Positions 55,561-64,000 of a DNA stretch of 64,000 nucleotides are shown in pieces (position 1 is the first letter of the stretch; every line of letters begins with the position of its first letter). The translations under genes and the position numbers were made by a program. The stretch is from an uncultured Pseudomonadota bacterium (lineage in GTDB: Bacteria > Pseudomonadota > Alphaproteobacteria > RUG11792): contig CADBLQ010000007.1 in assembly GCA_902795615.1 (NCBI GenBank), forward strand, positions 53,523 to 117,522, given 5' to 3'. The notes beneath the pieces are model-generated. The model saw only the letters and a list, made by a program, of their open reading frames with translations, made no database searches and was not told the origin of the DNA.

Positions 55561-57005
55561 TTTATCTTTAAATGTTTTAAGCGTCGATATAAAGCTGATC
55601 TATCCATACCAATTATTTCAGATGTACGTTGTATATTACCTGCATATTTCTTTAGTTGCGATACGTAATATTCTCTTTCAAATCGTTCCTTAGCCTCTTT
55701 AATACCCAAATCAAATATCGAACTATCTTTTACGATAGAACTATTAACTGACTGTGTAGCACCATTTCCATAATCTGTAAACGCAACACTTGATACTGGT
55801 GAAGACGTTAACATATTGGGTGGTAAGTCAGATTTATAAACAGTCATTGTTTTATCATGTCGAGAAATAACTTGCGAAAATATCCAATCAACAACACTAC
55901 GTAATTCGACCATGTCATTTTGCCAGTTGTAACCTTTTAAAATTGCAACAACACTTGGGTCAATTGTCACATTTGGAACTGAGTACATTGCTGACATTTG
56001 GTTTAAATAGTGTTGAATTAAAATAGGAATATCATTTACACGTTTGTTAAGAGGTAATATACTAACTTTGTTAACTCCAATATGGTAGTATAGCTCTTTA
56101 TTGAATACGCCATCATTGACTGCATCTACAAGATTGATAGAAGTACCAGCAATTACACGAGAATTTAAAGGTAATTGAGAAGATTGTTTTCCACCAACTC
56201 GAATGTACGAATTTGAAATGAAAGCATTTAAAAGTCTAAATTGCACTTCATGTGGCAATGATTCAATATTATCAATAAACAATGTTCCACCATTTGTTTG
56301 TTCTAAAAGCCCACGACTTATTTGTGCTTTATCATCCATCAATATTTCAGAACCAAATAGTTCTAATTCTAAATATCGTGCATCACACTGGGAACAGTTT
56401 ATGGAGCAAAATTGAGCTTGAACTCTAGGAGACGAGTTGTGAATTTTACGAGCTATATCTTCTTTATCAGAACATTTATGCCCCGTTATAAGGCATCTCC
56501 CGTTTAATGGAGCAACACGTTCTATAAATAAATTTATCTCTCGAACGTTAGAAGAACTTCCAAGAACACTATCTGTTACTTTTGCTTTAACTTTTAGGCT
56601 TTCATTTTCTTTTTGCAAACTGGCACTTTCAAGAGCTTTTGATACTGACACTAGTAGACGAGAAGGCTCAAATGGCTTTTCAATAAAATCATATGCCCCT
56701 TTTTGAATTGCAGTAACCGCAGTGTCAATTGTACCGTGACCACTCATCATAATTACAGGTAAATGTGGATTTTGAGCTTTGGCATATTGAAGTAAACGAA
56801 TACCGTCCCTATCTCCCTCTCCTAACCAAACGTCAAGAATTACTAACTGTGGAATTTTTTTTTCAATTTCCTTAATTGCTTCCCCGTATCCAAATGCAGT
56901 ACGAGTAGAATAACCATTATCTGACAATATACCACTTACAAGTTCACAAATATCTTCTTCGTCATCAACTACTAAAGTGTCAATAAAGGCATTTCCTGCA
57001 ACCAT
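55557..57005 (-). CDS. ntrX: NtrX-type response regulator with degenerate AAA+ domain
   Basis: 482 aa. Receiver domain with phospho-acceptor Asp58 (VILDVW) and Lys110 (EKPFEP). The central sigma-54-activator domain is altered: the P-loop reads GHKCSDKE (175-182) instead of GxxGxGKE, the GAFTGA loop is missing after ELFGSE, and Walker B is FIDNIE rather than FLDEI. The C-terminal Fis-type helix-turn-helix (GNIQRTSEIIGMDRSALYRR) is intact. It therefore probably binds DNA and regulates sigma-70 promoters without ATP hydrolysis. Pairs with ntrY 14 bases upstream. Confidence 0.9.
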   Translation of the reverse strand: MVAGNAFIDTLVVDDEEDICELVSGILSDNGYSTRTAFGYGEAIKEIEKKIPQLVILDVWLGEGDRDGIRLLQYAKAQNPHLPVIMMSGHGTIDTAVTAIQKGAYDFIEKPFEPSRLLVSVSKALESASLQKENESLKVKAKVTDSVLGSSSNVREINLFIERVAPLNGRCLITGHKCSDKEDIARKIHNSSPRVQAQFCSINCSQCDARYLELELFGSEILMDDKAQISRGLLEQTNGGTLFIDNIESLPHEVQFRLLNAFISNSYIRVGGKQSSQLPLNSRVIAGTSINLVDAVNDGVFNKELYYHIGVNKVSILPLNKRVNDIPILIQHYLNQMSAMYSVPNVTIDPSVVAILKGYNWQNDMVELRSVVDWIFSQVISRHDKTMTVYKSDLPPNMLTSSPVSSVAFTDYGNGATQSVNSSIVKDSSIFDLGIKEAKERFEREYYVSQLKKYAGNIQRTSEIIGMDRSALYRRLKHLKIK

Positions 57006-57019
57006 ATTTCCCTTTCCCC

Positions 57020-58759
57020 TTATATCTCATACGGCAGAATTAGTGTTATTTTGGCACCATGCAGAACCTGAGAGTTACTTAGCATAACACGTCCGTTATG
57101 ATCATTCATTATTTTGTAAACAATGGCAAGACCAAGACCCGTTCCATTTTTACGTGTTGTATAATACGGTTCTAATGCTTTTTTCAACACTGCATCTGAA
57201 AAACCTATTCCGTCATCTTCTATTGTAATAAATACACTATTATTTCTCAAATTACAGCCTATTAATATTATTTTCCTATCATCGTCTGTTATGTTTTCTG
57301 TAATTGCATGTACCGCATTAACAATAACATTAATAAGAACTTGATTTATCTGTGCTATGTCAAATTTGAATATCAAATTATCATATGGGAGATTGCATTG
57401 AAATTTAATATCTTTATAAGCACTTTCATTCATAAAAACCACTTCCTTAATTAGCTTAATTAAATCATTCGGTTCTATTACTGGCTCTGGCAATCGAGCA
57501 AAATCAGAAAACTCTTTTACAAGCTCATTCATATTATTAACTTGCCTAACAATAGTATTAAGACACGTATCGAACGTTTCTGGTGATGTCACAATTTCCT
57601 TTCTATACTTATTTCGTAACCTTTCTGCAGATAACAATATTGGCGTAAGTGGATTTTTTATTTCATGAGCTATTTTCCTAGCTATATCTTTCCATGCCAT
57701 TTGTTTATTTAGCATTGCTAATTGTTCCTTATGCTCATTAATAGCTTTAATCATATTATTAAATGTCATGATCAGGTCATCCCACTCATTATTTTGTTTT
57801 TTTAACACTATAAATGTTTCATAATTTCCTTGACTTATTCCATTAATTGCATTAATTAATTTATTAATTGGAGATAGCACTTTCCGAGAATATATTAGCC
57901 CCATAAATACAGCCAACAAAATCGTTATTATAACAATACTGCTAAACAACATAATAAAACTTGCTTTAATATTAAGACGTTCTGATGATAAAGTCATATA
58001 CTGTTTACTAGCAGTTTCAATACTCCTACGATGACTTAATATATCGCTATCGATTTGTGCAGTAACAGCTAAGAATAAATTTTCAGAAATATTTAAACAT
58101 CGGATTGCGACGACATACCCTTCTACCTCATAAGTTGGTTCGTTAGCTAAAACAATATTATTTACAATGAGTATTCGCTGTAGCTCTGATGAAAATGGGG
58201 TTTGATAAATTACATTCAATCCATTGGATGTTGGGCAAAATAAAATAAAATCTAATTTGCGATCGACTTGCTCATTTTTTAAAATCTGTACAATATCATC
58301 CTTTGTTAAATCCTTTTGTGAAACATTTAAAGCGAGTATTTCAATATAACTATTTAAATTGTTTTTCAAATCTCTTATATATACATTTGATATTTCAGCT
58401 GAGTGCGTAATAGCATCGTTAATTGGTGTATTGAAAAAGTTTCTTATACTCATATCAAAAAATATTAACGAAAACGTAAAAACAAGCAAAGGAGGTACAA
58501 CAGCAGTGGTAAAAAATAATCCAAATATTTGCTTGCTAAACCTTTTAGTTGAGCGTTTGCTTATCCGAATGATTTTATAACCAAATATAAAGATTATTAT
58601 GGCTAAACAAATAAAGTCAGCATATATTAGTAAAAATAATAACAGATGGTTACGATTATTGTAAAATAACAAATAACATATCATAAAGGATAAACTACAT
58701 GCTATTACACTAATTGTTTTTAGTTGGGGTATAAAAAATGAATAAATTTTACTAAACAC
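57020..58759 (-). CDS. ntrY: NtrY-type sensor histidine kinase
   Basis: Inner-membrane sensor for NtrX; in relatives the pair answers to nitrogen, redox or envelope cues. 579 aa. Membrane helices at about 16-34, 38-62, 78-101 and 266-291 enclose a periplasmic domain. HAMP follows (about 290-345), then HisKA with AHEIKNPLTP (His365) and HATPase_c (INVIVNAVHAI, EDDGIGF, GTGLGLAIV). The PAS domain that canonical NtrY (about 750 aa) carries between HAMP and HisKA is missing. First gene of the ntrY-ntrX-prmC chain. Confidence 0.9.
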   Translation of the reverse strand: MFSKIYSFFIPQLKTISVIACSLSFMICYLLFYNNRNHLLLFLLIYADFICLAIIIFIFGYKIIRISKRSTKRFSKQIFGLFFTTAVVPPLLVFTFSLIFFDMSIRNFFNTPINDAITHSAEISNVYIRDLKNNLNSYIEILALNVSQKDLTKDDIVQILKNEQVDRKLDFILFCPTSNGLNVIYQTPFSSELQRILIVNNIVLANEPTYEVEGYVVAIRCLNISENLFLAVTAQIDSDILSHRRSIETASKQYMTLSSERLNIKASFIMLFSSIVIITILLAVFMGLIYSRKVLSPINKLINAINGISQGNYETFIVLKKQNNEWDDLIMTFNNMIKAINEHKEQLAMLNKQMAWKDIARKIAHEIKNPLTPILLSAERLRNKYRKEIVTSPETFDTCLNTIVRQVNNMNELVKEFSDFARLPEPVIEPNDLIKLIKEVVFMNESAYKDIKFQCNLPYDNLIFKFDIAQINQVLINVIVNAVHAITENITDDDRKIILIGCNLRNNSVFITIEDDGIGFSDAVLKKALEPYYTTRKNGTGLGLAIVYKIMNDHNGRVMLSNSQVLHGAKITLILPYEI

Positions 58760-58896
58760 TAAATTTACACATACAACGATTTATATAAAAATAATAACAT
58801 TCGAAATCACAATCTTATGAGCTACACGGTATTTGAAAAACTGACAAAAAATTTTCAAACAGTCAGTATAAATTTCGCATATCTAGCTATTGTATC

Positions 58897-59247
58897 TTAT
58901 GCTCCTTTTTCCATAACTGCATAACTAATAACGTAAGGAAATTCGTCACTGGTTGAAATATGCCAGACGTTATTGTTATTTTTTACTTTTACATATGGGG
59001 CGCCAAATTTGTCATGGAATATTTCAATACTTTGCCAAGTAAGCCCATGCTTTTCCCTAATACACTTTATGACCGCTTCCTTCATTGAAAATATTTTGGC
59101 AAATGATGATGCATAATCGGCACGACTGTGACAGAACGTACGTTCTGCTACAGTAAAGTATTTTTGTTTGAATTTTTCAGGAAATTTGTCGAGCAGATGA
59201 GCAATACGACGTATATCCAAAATATCGACACCTACTCCGACAATCAT
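58897..59247 (-). CDS. acpS: Holo-[acyl-carrier-protein] synthase
   Basis: Attaches phosphopantetheine to ACP. 116 aa. GVGVDILDI with Asp8 and FSMKEAVIK with Glu57 supply the magnesium site. It lies 3 bases after the rpsR stop, in the position where rplI is often found. The 137-base gap to ntrY shows no clear promoter. Confidence 0.93.
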   Translation of the reverse strand: MIVGVGVDILDIRRIAHLLDKFPEKFKQKYFTVAERTFCHSRADYASSFAKIFSMKEAVIKCIREKHGLTWQSIEIFHDKFGAPYVKVKNNNNVWHISTSDEFPYVISYAVMEKGA

Positions 59248-59250
59248 TTA

Positions 59251-59493
59251 TTACCTTGCTACGAATGGCAATAATGCTAATATCCTGGCACGTTTAATAG
59301 CTTGTGCCAAAGCACGCTGACGTTTTAATGGCATTGAGCTAACACGACTAGGAATAATTTTCCCCTTTTCGGAAATATATTTTTGTAATAAACGTACATC
59401 TTTATAATCAATTTTTTGCAATACCTTGCGTTCCCGGGTGCGATTGGCATCAACAACTTTAGGATTAGCAATATCAAAATTATCTGTACTCAT
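59251..59493 (-). CDS. rpsR: 30S ribosomal protein S18
   Basis: Platform protein that binds 16S rRNA with S6. 80 aa. [18 protein letters not shown] and the C-terminal [20 protein letters not shown] are diagnostic. Two bases after rpsF with GGGGAG as ribosome site. Confidence 0.97.
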   Translation of the reverse strand: MSTDNFDIANPKVVDANRTRERKVLQKIDYKDVRLLQKYISEKGKIIPSRVSSMPLKRQRALAQAIKRARILALLPFVAR

Positions 59494-59495
59494 AA

Positions 59496-59837
59496 TTACT
59501 CCCCTTTAGATGGTTTTTCACGTTCACGACGCATTAAAGCAGATGGTTTATTGTCTAGTTCATCAACTCGAATAATCATAAACCTGATTACGTCTTCGTG
59601 TAATCTAAATAAACGTTCTAGTTCATTAACCTTACTAGGTAACGAAATATTCAATAGTACGTAATAACCCTTACGACTTTTTTTAATGGGATAAGCTAAA
59701 GTGCGTAATCCACAGAACTCGGTCTTAGCTATTTCTCCACCTAAATTTTTAATTAAATCAGTGACTTCATTTGTCACAGCCTCAACATGAGACGTTGACG
59801 CTTCCTGTCGAACTATGAACACAACTTCATAAAACAT
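59496..59837 (-). CDS. rpsF: 30S ribosomal protein S6
   Basis: Partner of S18 on the 30S platform. 113 aa from the ATG at 59837, chosen because AAGGAG precedes it and homologues start MxxYExVFIVR; a longer frame from 59861 is rejected. [20 protein letters not shown] and YYVLLNI are typical. First gene of rpsF-rpsR-acpS; the leader contains two inverted repeats. Confidence 0.96.
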   Translation of the reverse strand: MFYEVVFIVRQEASTSHVEAVTNEVTDLIKNLGGEIAKTEFCGLRTLAYPIKKSRKGYYVLLNISLPSKVNELERLFRLHEDVIRFMIIRVDELDNKPSALMRREREKPSKGE

Positions 59838-59869
59838 TTTTTTCTCCTTATGGTTGACCACTACGATCA

Positions 59870-59941
59870 GCCTAAAATTTAAATCTTAGGCAAGGCTTCC
59901 ATATTCACTAGGAATACCTAACTGAAGTGTACCATATTCCT
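59870..59941 (-). promoter_or_regulatory. Structured leader of rpsF-rpsR
   Basis: Two inverted repeats precede rpsF on the minus strand: AGGAATA/TATTCCT (59910-59941, 18-base loop) and the near-palindrome GCCTAA-a-ATTT/AAAT-c-TTAGGC (59870-59891), 33 bases before the ATG. In many bacteria S6-S18 binds its own mRNA leader; the conserved CCG bulge of that motif was not identified, so this is a suggestion. The remaining 59942-60088 shows nothing I can support. Confidence 0.35.
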
Positions 59942-60088
59942 AATTTTTTGATTGTATACAAAGAAAAGCTGATACTAGCTCATTTAGACGGATATACTGC
60001 TATCTTCTATATAATAACTTATTTGGCAAATATAACACCCATCATATGTTAAAATAAATATGGAGAATAAATAGTTTTCAAAAGTTTT

Positions 60089-60912
60089 ATGAACAGAGAA
60101 AATGACAATTTTTTATATAATTACGATCTAGAATCAATTCTTTCAACTAACGATTTAATGTTCAAAAAAATTTTTTGGAATAAAGAGTATCCTAATATTC
60201 TTATTTCTTTCATTAATGCAGTACTTAAAAGAGAGGATCCCATTGTATCCGTTGACTTCATCAATACTGAACTTGATAGTCAGTTTTTAATAGATCACGG
60301 CATTAGATTAGATTTAATTGCAAAAACCTCCAGTAATGAACTTCTTAATATTGAGATGCAGAAAAGGGATGAAGATAATATGTATAAAAGAACATTGTAT
60401 TATTGGTCTAAAATATATTCATCTCAGTTAAATAAAGGTCAGGAATACAATGATCTAAGAACTGTGATAACGATTAATATATTAGACTTTGTTTTGTTTA
60501 ATGATAAAAGGTGTCACAGAAGTTTTATATTGAAAGACAAAGAAACAAATGAAATACCAGAAATTAACAATGAAGATTTAAAGAAGAAATAAAATCGATA
60601 AGAGATGCTCAAAACGTATATGACATAGCGGTAGCTGATCCTACGGAGAGGAAAAAAATAAGGTTATTAGATAAAACTCAAAGAGATAATCTTTCTTATA
60701 AAAAAGCTCAAATAACCAAGGCACGGGAGAGAGGAGTCAAAAAAGGTAAAAAGGAGGATTTAGCTGAAGGCAAAAAGGTTGGACTGGTTGAAGGTGAGCA
60801 TAAAAAAGCTGTTGAAACAGCTAAGAAAATGTTACTAAAAGGGCTGGATGCTGAAACTATATCTGAGTGTACAGGGTTAAGCATCGAAGAAGTTCAAAAG
60901 CTCACATGTTAA
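60089..60912 (+). pseudogene. Rpn-family PD-(D/E)XK nuclease / putative transposase, frameshifted
   Basis: Recombination-promoting nuclease family. The first frame (60089-60592, 167 aa) has the N-terminal DLMFKKIFWNKEY, the nuclease residues Asp75, Glu89 and Gln91 (RLDLIAK, NIEMQ) and YKRTLYYWSKIYSSQL. It then stops, while the -1 frame continues from 60574 to 60912 with EEIKSIRDAQ, a Lys/Gly-rich helix and the family tail TGLSIEEVQKL. A -1 shift would give about 274 aa, near family length. The sequence T TTA AAG at 60577-60583, in phase with the first frame, is a canonical -1 slippery heptamer. Either a decayed gene or one using programmed frameshifting; I favour decay slightly, as a conserved FIELPKF-like segment seems missing. 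Confidence 0.75.
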
Positions 60913-60956
60913 ATCTGTTATACTCGTCCTGAATTCTCGGTAATAGGAGACATACA

Positions 60957-63464
60957 ATGTCAGAAAATATTTACAATTTTAAACTTGCTCAATCAAGGTG
61001 GGCAAAAGATTTAGGAAATTATTCAGTAAGTAATGATCGATTATTACAAAATGTCTCCAAGAAATATTATGTATTATCCATGTTGCCCTATCCTTCAGGA
61101 AATCTACATATGGGGCATATACGAAATTACACAATAGGAGATGTGGTTGCCCGAGTAAAACGTATGCAGGGCTACACTGTAATTCAACCTATGGGGTTTG
61201 ATTCATTTGGTATGCCAGCTGAAAATGCAGCTATAAAATCAGGGGTTAATCCAAGAGCGTGGACTGAAAAAAATATTCAGGATATGACAAATCAACTTCA
61301 AGCTATGGGATATGCATATGATTGGAATCGAGCCGTTAGTACCCATTCGACGGAATATTACGCACAGGAACAAAAAATATTTTTAAAATTTTTTGAAATG
61401 GGTCTAGCTTATCGTAAGCAGTCATATGTTAATTGGGATTCAGTTGATTGTACTGTTTTAGCTAATGAACAAGTCATCGATGGAAAAGGTTGGCGGTCTG
61501 GAGCTAAAGTTGAGAAGAAACTCCTAGAACAGTGGTCTATAAAAATAACCCAGTATGCAGAAGAGCTTTTAGATGGGTTAAATGAGCTTAAAGGGCATTG
61601 GCCAGAAAAAGTACTGAAAATGCAAGAAAACTGGATTGGTAAATCACAAGGTGCAATAATTTACTTCAAAGTATCAGGTACTGCTGATGTTATAGAAGTT
61701 TATTCTACACGTCCAGATACACTGTTTGGTGCGTCATTTGTTGCTATTTCTCCTGACCATCCTATTGCACAACGTTTAGCTAAAGAAAACTCTGAGATAT
61801 CGGAATTTATTGCCGAATGTAAACAACACGGAACGACAGAAGCAGAATTAGAAAAAGGTGAAAAAAAAGGTTTTAATACGGGAATTAAAGTAGAGCATCC
61901 GGTTATACCAGGTAAGACGTTGCCTGTATATATAGCTAATTTCGTTCTTATGGATTATGGAACTGGAGCAGTATTTGCCTGCCCAGCACATGATGAACGA
62001 GATTATGAATTCGCCAAAAAATATAATCTGCCTATCATTCCAGTAATAGAACACAATGGTGAGTTCCCGTACACAGAAGATGGACTACACATAAACTCTG
62101 AATTTCTAAATGGTTTAAATGTCGCAGATGCCAAAGCTGAAATTATCGATTACTTAGAAGAACATAAATTGGGAAGACGTAAAATAACATATAGACTGAG
62201 GGATTGGCTTGTTTCGCGTCAGCGTTATTGGGGATGCCCTATTCCGATTATACATTGTGATAATTGCGGACTAGTGCCAGCAAAATTACCAGTACTATTG
62301 CCTGAGGATATTAATTTTAAAGATTTAAGATGCAACCCACTTGAAAAGCATCCAACTTGGAAATACACAAAGTGTCCTAAATGCGGGCAAGATGCCTTAC
62401 GAGATACAGACACATTAGATACGTTTTTTGAATCATCTTGGTATTTTCTACGTTACTTAGACGTACACAATTCAGAACCGGTAAATCAGGAAGTCGTTGA
62501 TGCTGTACTACCAGTAGACATATGTATAGGAGGAGTGGAACACGCGGTTTTGCATTTATTGTATGCAAGGTTCTTTATGCTGGCGTTACGTGATGCAGGA
62601 TATATAACGAAGTCAATTCCATTTGAAAATCTGTTATGCCAGGGTATGGTTTGTCATAAATCTTATAAGAATGAAAATGGCGATTGGGTACTTCCAAATG
62701 ATGTTGAAAGAGACGCTGATGGACAATTAGTGGATAATAATGGTTTAAAAGTTACTGAATATCCGTCAGAAAAAATGAGTAAATCTAAAAAAAACGTTAT
62801 AAGCCCAGAAGAAATAATTACAACTTACGGGGTTGATGCATTGAGGTTATTTATATTGTCGGATACACCACCAGAGAAAGATTTCGATTGGAATACGTCG
62901 GCATTGGAAGGTTCTTGGAGGTTTTTAAATCGCATATGGAAGGTATTTAATCAAATTCAGAAAAAAGTTCAGGAAAATAACATTAACGGCGATACATCAC
63001 TGAATAAAATCACACACATGTATCTTAAAAGAATTACAGAAGAATATAAAACAATATCTTTAAATAAAGCTATAGCTCTTGCACGGGAACTTTTTAATAA
63101 GATTGATGATAACATTAATACTTCGGAAATTAAAGCACTTATGTTTGCATTTGAAACATTTTTAAAAGTATTTAGTCCAGTAACGCCGTTTTTATGCCAA
63201 GAAGTTTGGGATATTCTACACCCAGGAAAATTTATACAAGATGAAGAATGGTCAAAATATGACGAAAAATTAACTAGTCGCTCTGAAGTTACAATGGCCA
63301 TACAAGTCAACGGAAAGCTTAGGGGAACGATTTCTGTGCCTAGAAATACTGAAAATTTAGAATTAGAGCAACTAGCAATTGAGGTAATTAAGAATAAAAT
63401 TACACAAAATACGATACAAAAGATTATAGTAGTACCTAATAAAGTGGTTAATATTGTAATTTGA
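60957..63464 (+). CDS. leuS: Leucyl-tRNA synthetase
   Basis: Charges tRNA-Leu and edits non-cognate amino acids. 835 aa. HMGH at 51-54 (SGNLHMGHIRNYTIGDV), KMSKS at 606-610, editing-domain TRPDTLFGASFVAISPDHP-type block, and CPKCG/CDNCG zinc pairs in the insertion. The C-terminal VTMAIQVNGKLRGTI is typical. AGGAG is found 8 bases before the ATG. lptE and holA, common followers, are absent. Confidence 0.97.
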   Translation: MSENIYNFKLAQSRWAKDLGNYSVSNDRLLQNVSKKYYVLSMLPYPSGNLHMGHIRNYTIGDVVARVKRMQGYTVIQPMGFDSFGMPAENAAIKSGVNPRAWTEKNIQDMTNQLQAMGYAYDWNRAVSTHSTEYYAQEQKIFLKFFEMGLAYRKQSYVNWDSVDCTVLANEQVIDGKGWRSGAKVEKKLLEQWSIKITQYAEELLDGLNELKGHWPEKVLKMQENWIGKSQGAIIYFKVSGTADVIEVYSTRPDTLFGASFVAISPDHPIAQRLAKENSEISEFIAECKQHGTTEAELEKGEKKGFNTGIKVEHPVIPGKTLPVYIANFVLMDYGTGAVFACPAHDERDYEFAKKYNLPIIPVIEHNGEFPYTEDGLHINSEFLNGLNVADAKAEIIDYLEEHKLGRRKITYRLRDWLVSRQRYWGCPIPIIHCDNCGLVPAKLPVLLPEDINFKDLRCNPLEKHPTWKYTKCPKCGQDALRDTDTLDTFFESSWYFLRYLDVHNSEPVNQEVVDAVLPVDICIGGVEHAVLHLLYARFFMLALRDAGYITKSIPFENLLCQGMVCHKSYKNENGDWVLPNDVERDADGQLVDNNGLKVTEYPSEKMSKSKKNVISPEEIITTYGVDALRLFILSDTPPEKDFDWNTSALEGSWRFLNRIWKVFNQIQKKVQENNINGDTSLNKITHMYLKRITEEYKTISLNKAIALARELFNKIDDNINTSEIKALMFAFETFLKVFSPVTPFLCQEVWDILHPGKFIQDEEWSKYDEKLTSRSEVTMAIQVNGKLRGTISVPRNTENLELEQLAIEVIKNKITQNTIQKIIVVPNKVVNIVI

Positions 63465-63485
63465 AAATTAATGACTGAACACCTC

Positions 63486-63515
63486 TTGACTTGGCGTACA
63501 AAACAGCTGTAGTAT
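63486..63515 (+). promoter_or_regulatory. Probable promoter of the terminal lipoprotein gene
   Basis: TTGACT (63486-63491) and TAGTAT (63510-63515) with an 18-base spacer lie about 80 bases before the lipoprotein start. The -35 box is near consensus. Confidence 0.55.
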
Positions 63516-63558
63516 GTTCTTAGGCTTGAAAATATGGATAGAAAGGTGAAAAGAAGCC

Positions 63559-63600
63559 ATGGGAATTAAAAAAAAGAAATGGAAGGGGGGCAATATATGA
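63559..63600 (+). other. Possible 13-codon leader ORF before the terminal lipoprotein
   Basis: ATG at 63559 opens a 13-codon frame (MGIKKKKWKGGNI) whose TGA overlaps the lipoprotein ATG as ATGA. GAAAGG stands 12 bases upstream. It might couple translation of the lipoprotein, or be chance in an AT-rich leader. Confidence 0.3.
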
Positions 63601-64000
63601 ATTATAAAAAAATTTTGATAACGTCACTGCTAACTGTCGGAATAGTAAATTGTTCCGATTATACGTGGTCAGTGTATAGTCGGAATAACCCAATGTTCGC
63701 AAAGAATTTGCGTAACACTCAGGTAGATTACTCTTTAGAATACAGATTGAACAAGAAATTTAGTGACGATAAAAATAATAAACCTCTCACGCAACAAATA
63801 GACAGCGAGGTTTACGAACATTACAAAGGTGTATTAGAAACGTATGAAAACTACGCCAAGACACAAAATCTTCATGATAAGGATAAACCATGGGAATTAA
63901 AAAGGACGTGGGGCGATTCGATAAATAATACAATGCGTTTAATGGACGCTGTACTTAATCCTGGAAAAGGGGCCGCACAAGGATTACTGAATGATGGTTA
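63597..64000 (+). CDS. Secreted lipoprotein of unknown function, 3' partial
   Basis: The frame runs from the ATG at 63597 to the window edge (134 codons seen). GGAAGGGGGG is a strong ribosome site. Signal peptide MNYKKILITSLLTVGIVNC, the last residues resembling a lipobox (GIVNC, Cys19). The visible mature part is charged and helical (YEHYKGVLETYENYAK), with no recognised domain. A predicted promoter lies upstream. It continues the pattern of family-less exported proteins in this genome. Confidence 0.65.
   Translation, partial: MNYKKILITSLLTVGIVNCSDYTWSVYSRNNPMFAKNLRNTQVDYSLEYRLNKKFSDDKNNKPLTQQIDSEVYEHYKGVLETYENYAKTQNLHDKDKPWELKRTWGDSINNTMRLMDAVLNPGKGAAQGLLNDG

Overview
The window looks like chromosomal DNA of an AT-rich (roughly one third G+C by eye) alphaproteobacterium living in eukaryotic cells, most plausibly of the Rickettsiales/Holosporales type; I cannot name the genus. 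Pointers are the joined str-S10-spc ribosomal run with alpha-type protein sequences (for example MAGHMGN in L3), an NtrY/NtrX pair, a short RNase D, small intergenic gaps, poly-A tracts in coding DNA, a protein with two eukaryotic-type ubiquitin-specific protease (USP) domains, and several signal-peptide proteins of low complexity that resemble nothing I know. TGA is used as a normal stop (rpsG, murB), so the standard bacterial code fits.

Layout. 1-2378: 5'-truncated tandem-USP gene. 2597-5815 (+): murB, recJ and a minimal birA. 5802-8645 (-): bioB-bioD-bioA, meeting birA tail to tail. 8816-24110 (+): 27 co-directional genes, rpsL to adk (str, S10 and spc operons fused), closed by a strong bidirectional terminator; the usual rpsM-rpsK-rpoA-rplQ group does not follow. 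24163-29692 (-): dapA, a LysM/M23-like lipoprotein, surE, hemW, asd and holB. 29784-31822: a DsbA-like secreted protein and a Ser/Asn-rich secreted protein, convergent around a 278-bp gap holding a predicted three-way-junction fold. 32089-37468 (+): dnaX, rnd, a beta-barrel surface protein, dksA, era and a small membrane protein. 37419-41211 (-): an envelope cluster (Cys-repeat lipoprotein, two related small lipoproteins, a SIMPL protein, an unknown secreted protein). 41368-52707: housekeeping genes (pepA, dnaN, rsmA, infA, cdsA, rpmF-plsX-fabH, HIT protein, ileS, uracil-DNA glycosylase) plus one charged secreted protein. 52775-54622: a coiled-coil/low-complexity secreted protein followed 9 nt later by a pilin-like protein. 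54736-59837 (-): prmC, ntrX, ntrY, acpS, rpsR, rpsF. 60089-60912: a frameshifted Rpn-family nuclease gene with a canonical-looking slippery heptamer at the break. 60957-63464: leuS. 63597 to the end: start of a secreted lipoprotein. No gap without a gene exceeds 300 bp. No rRNA, tRNA, CRISPR array or intact insertion sequence was seen.

How the genes fit together. murB, dapA, asd and the LysM/M23-like protein indicate that peptidoglycan is made and remodelled. bioA, bioD, bioB and birA give the last three steps of biotin synthesis plus protein biotinylation, but no gene here makes the precursor KAPA. The tandem USP protein, the DsbA-like protein, the lipoprotein cluster, the beta-barrel and the low-complexity secreted proteins form an exported set that is probably host-facing; these, together with the RNA-like fold at 30.7 kb and the Rpn frameshift site, are where the unfamiliar biology lies.
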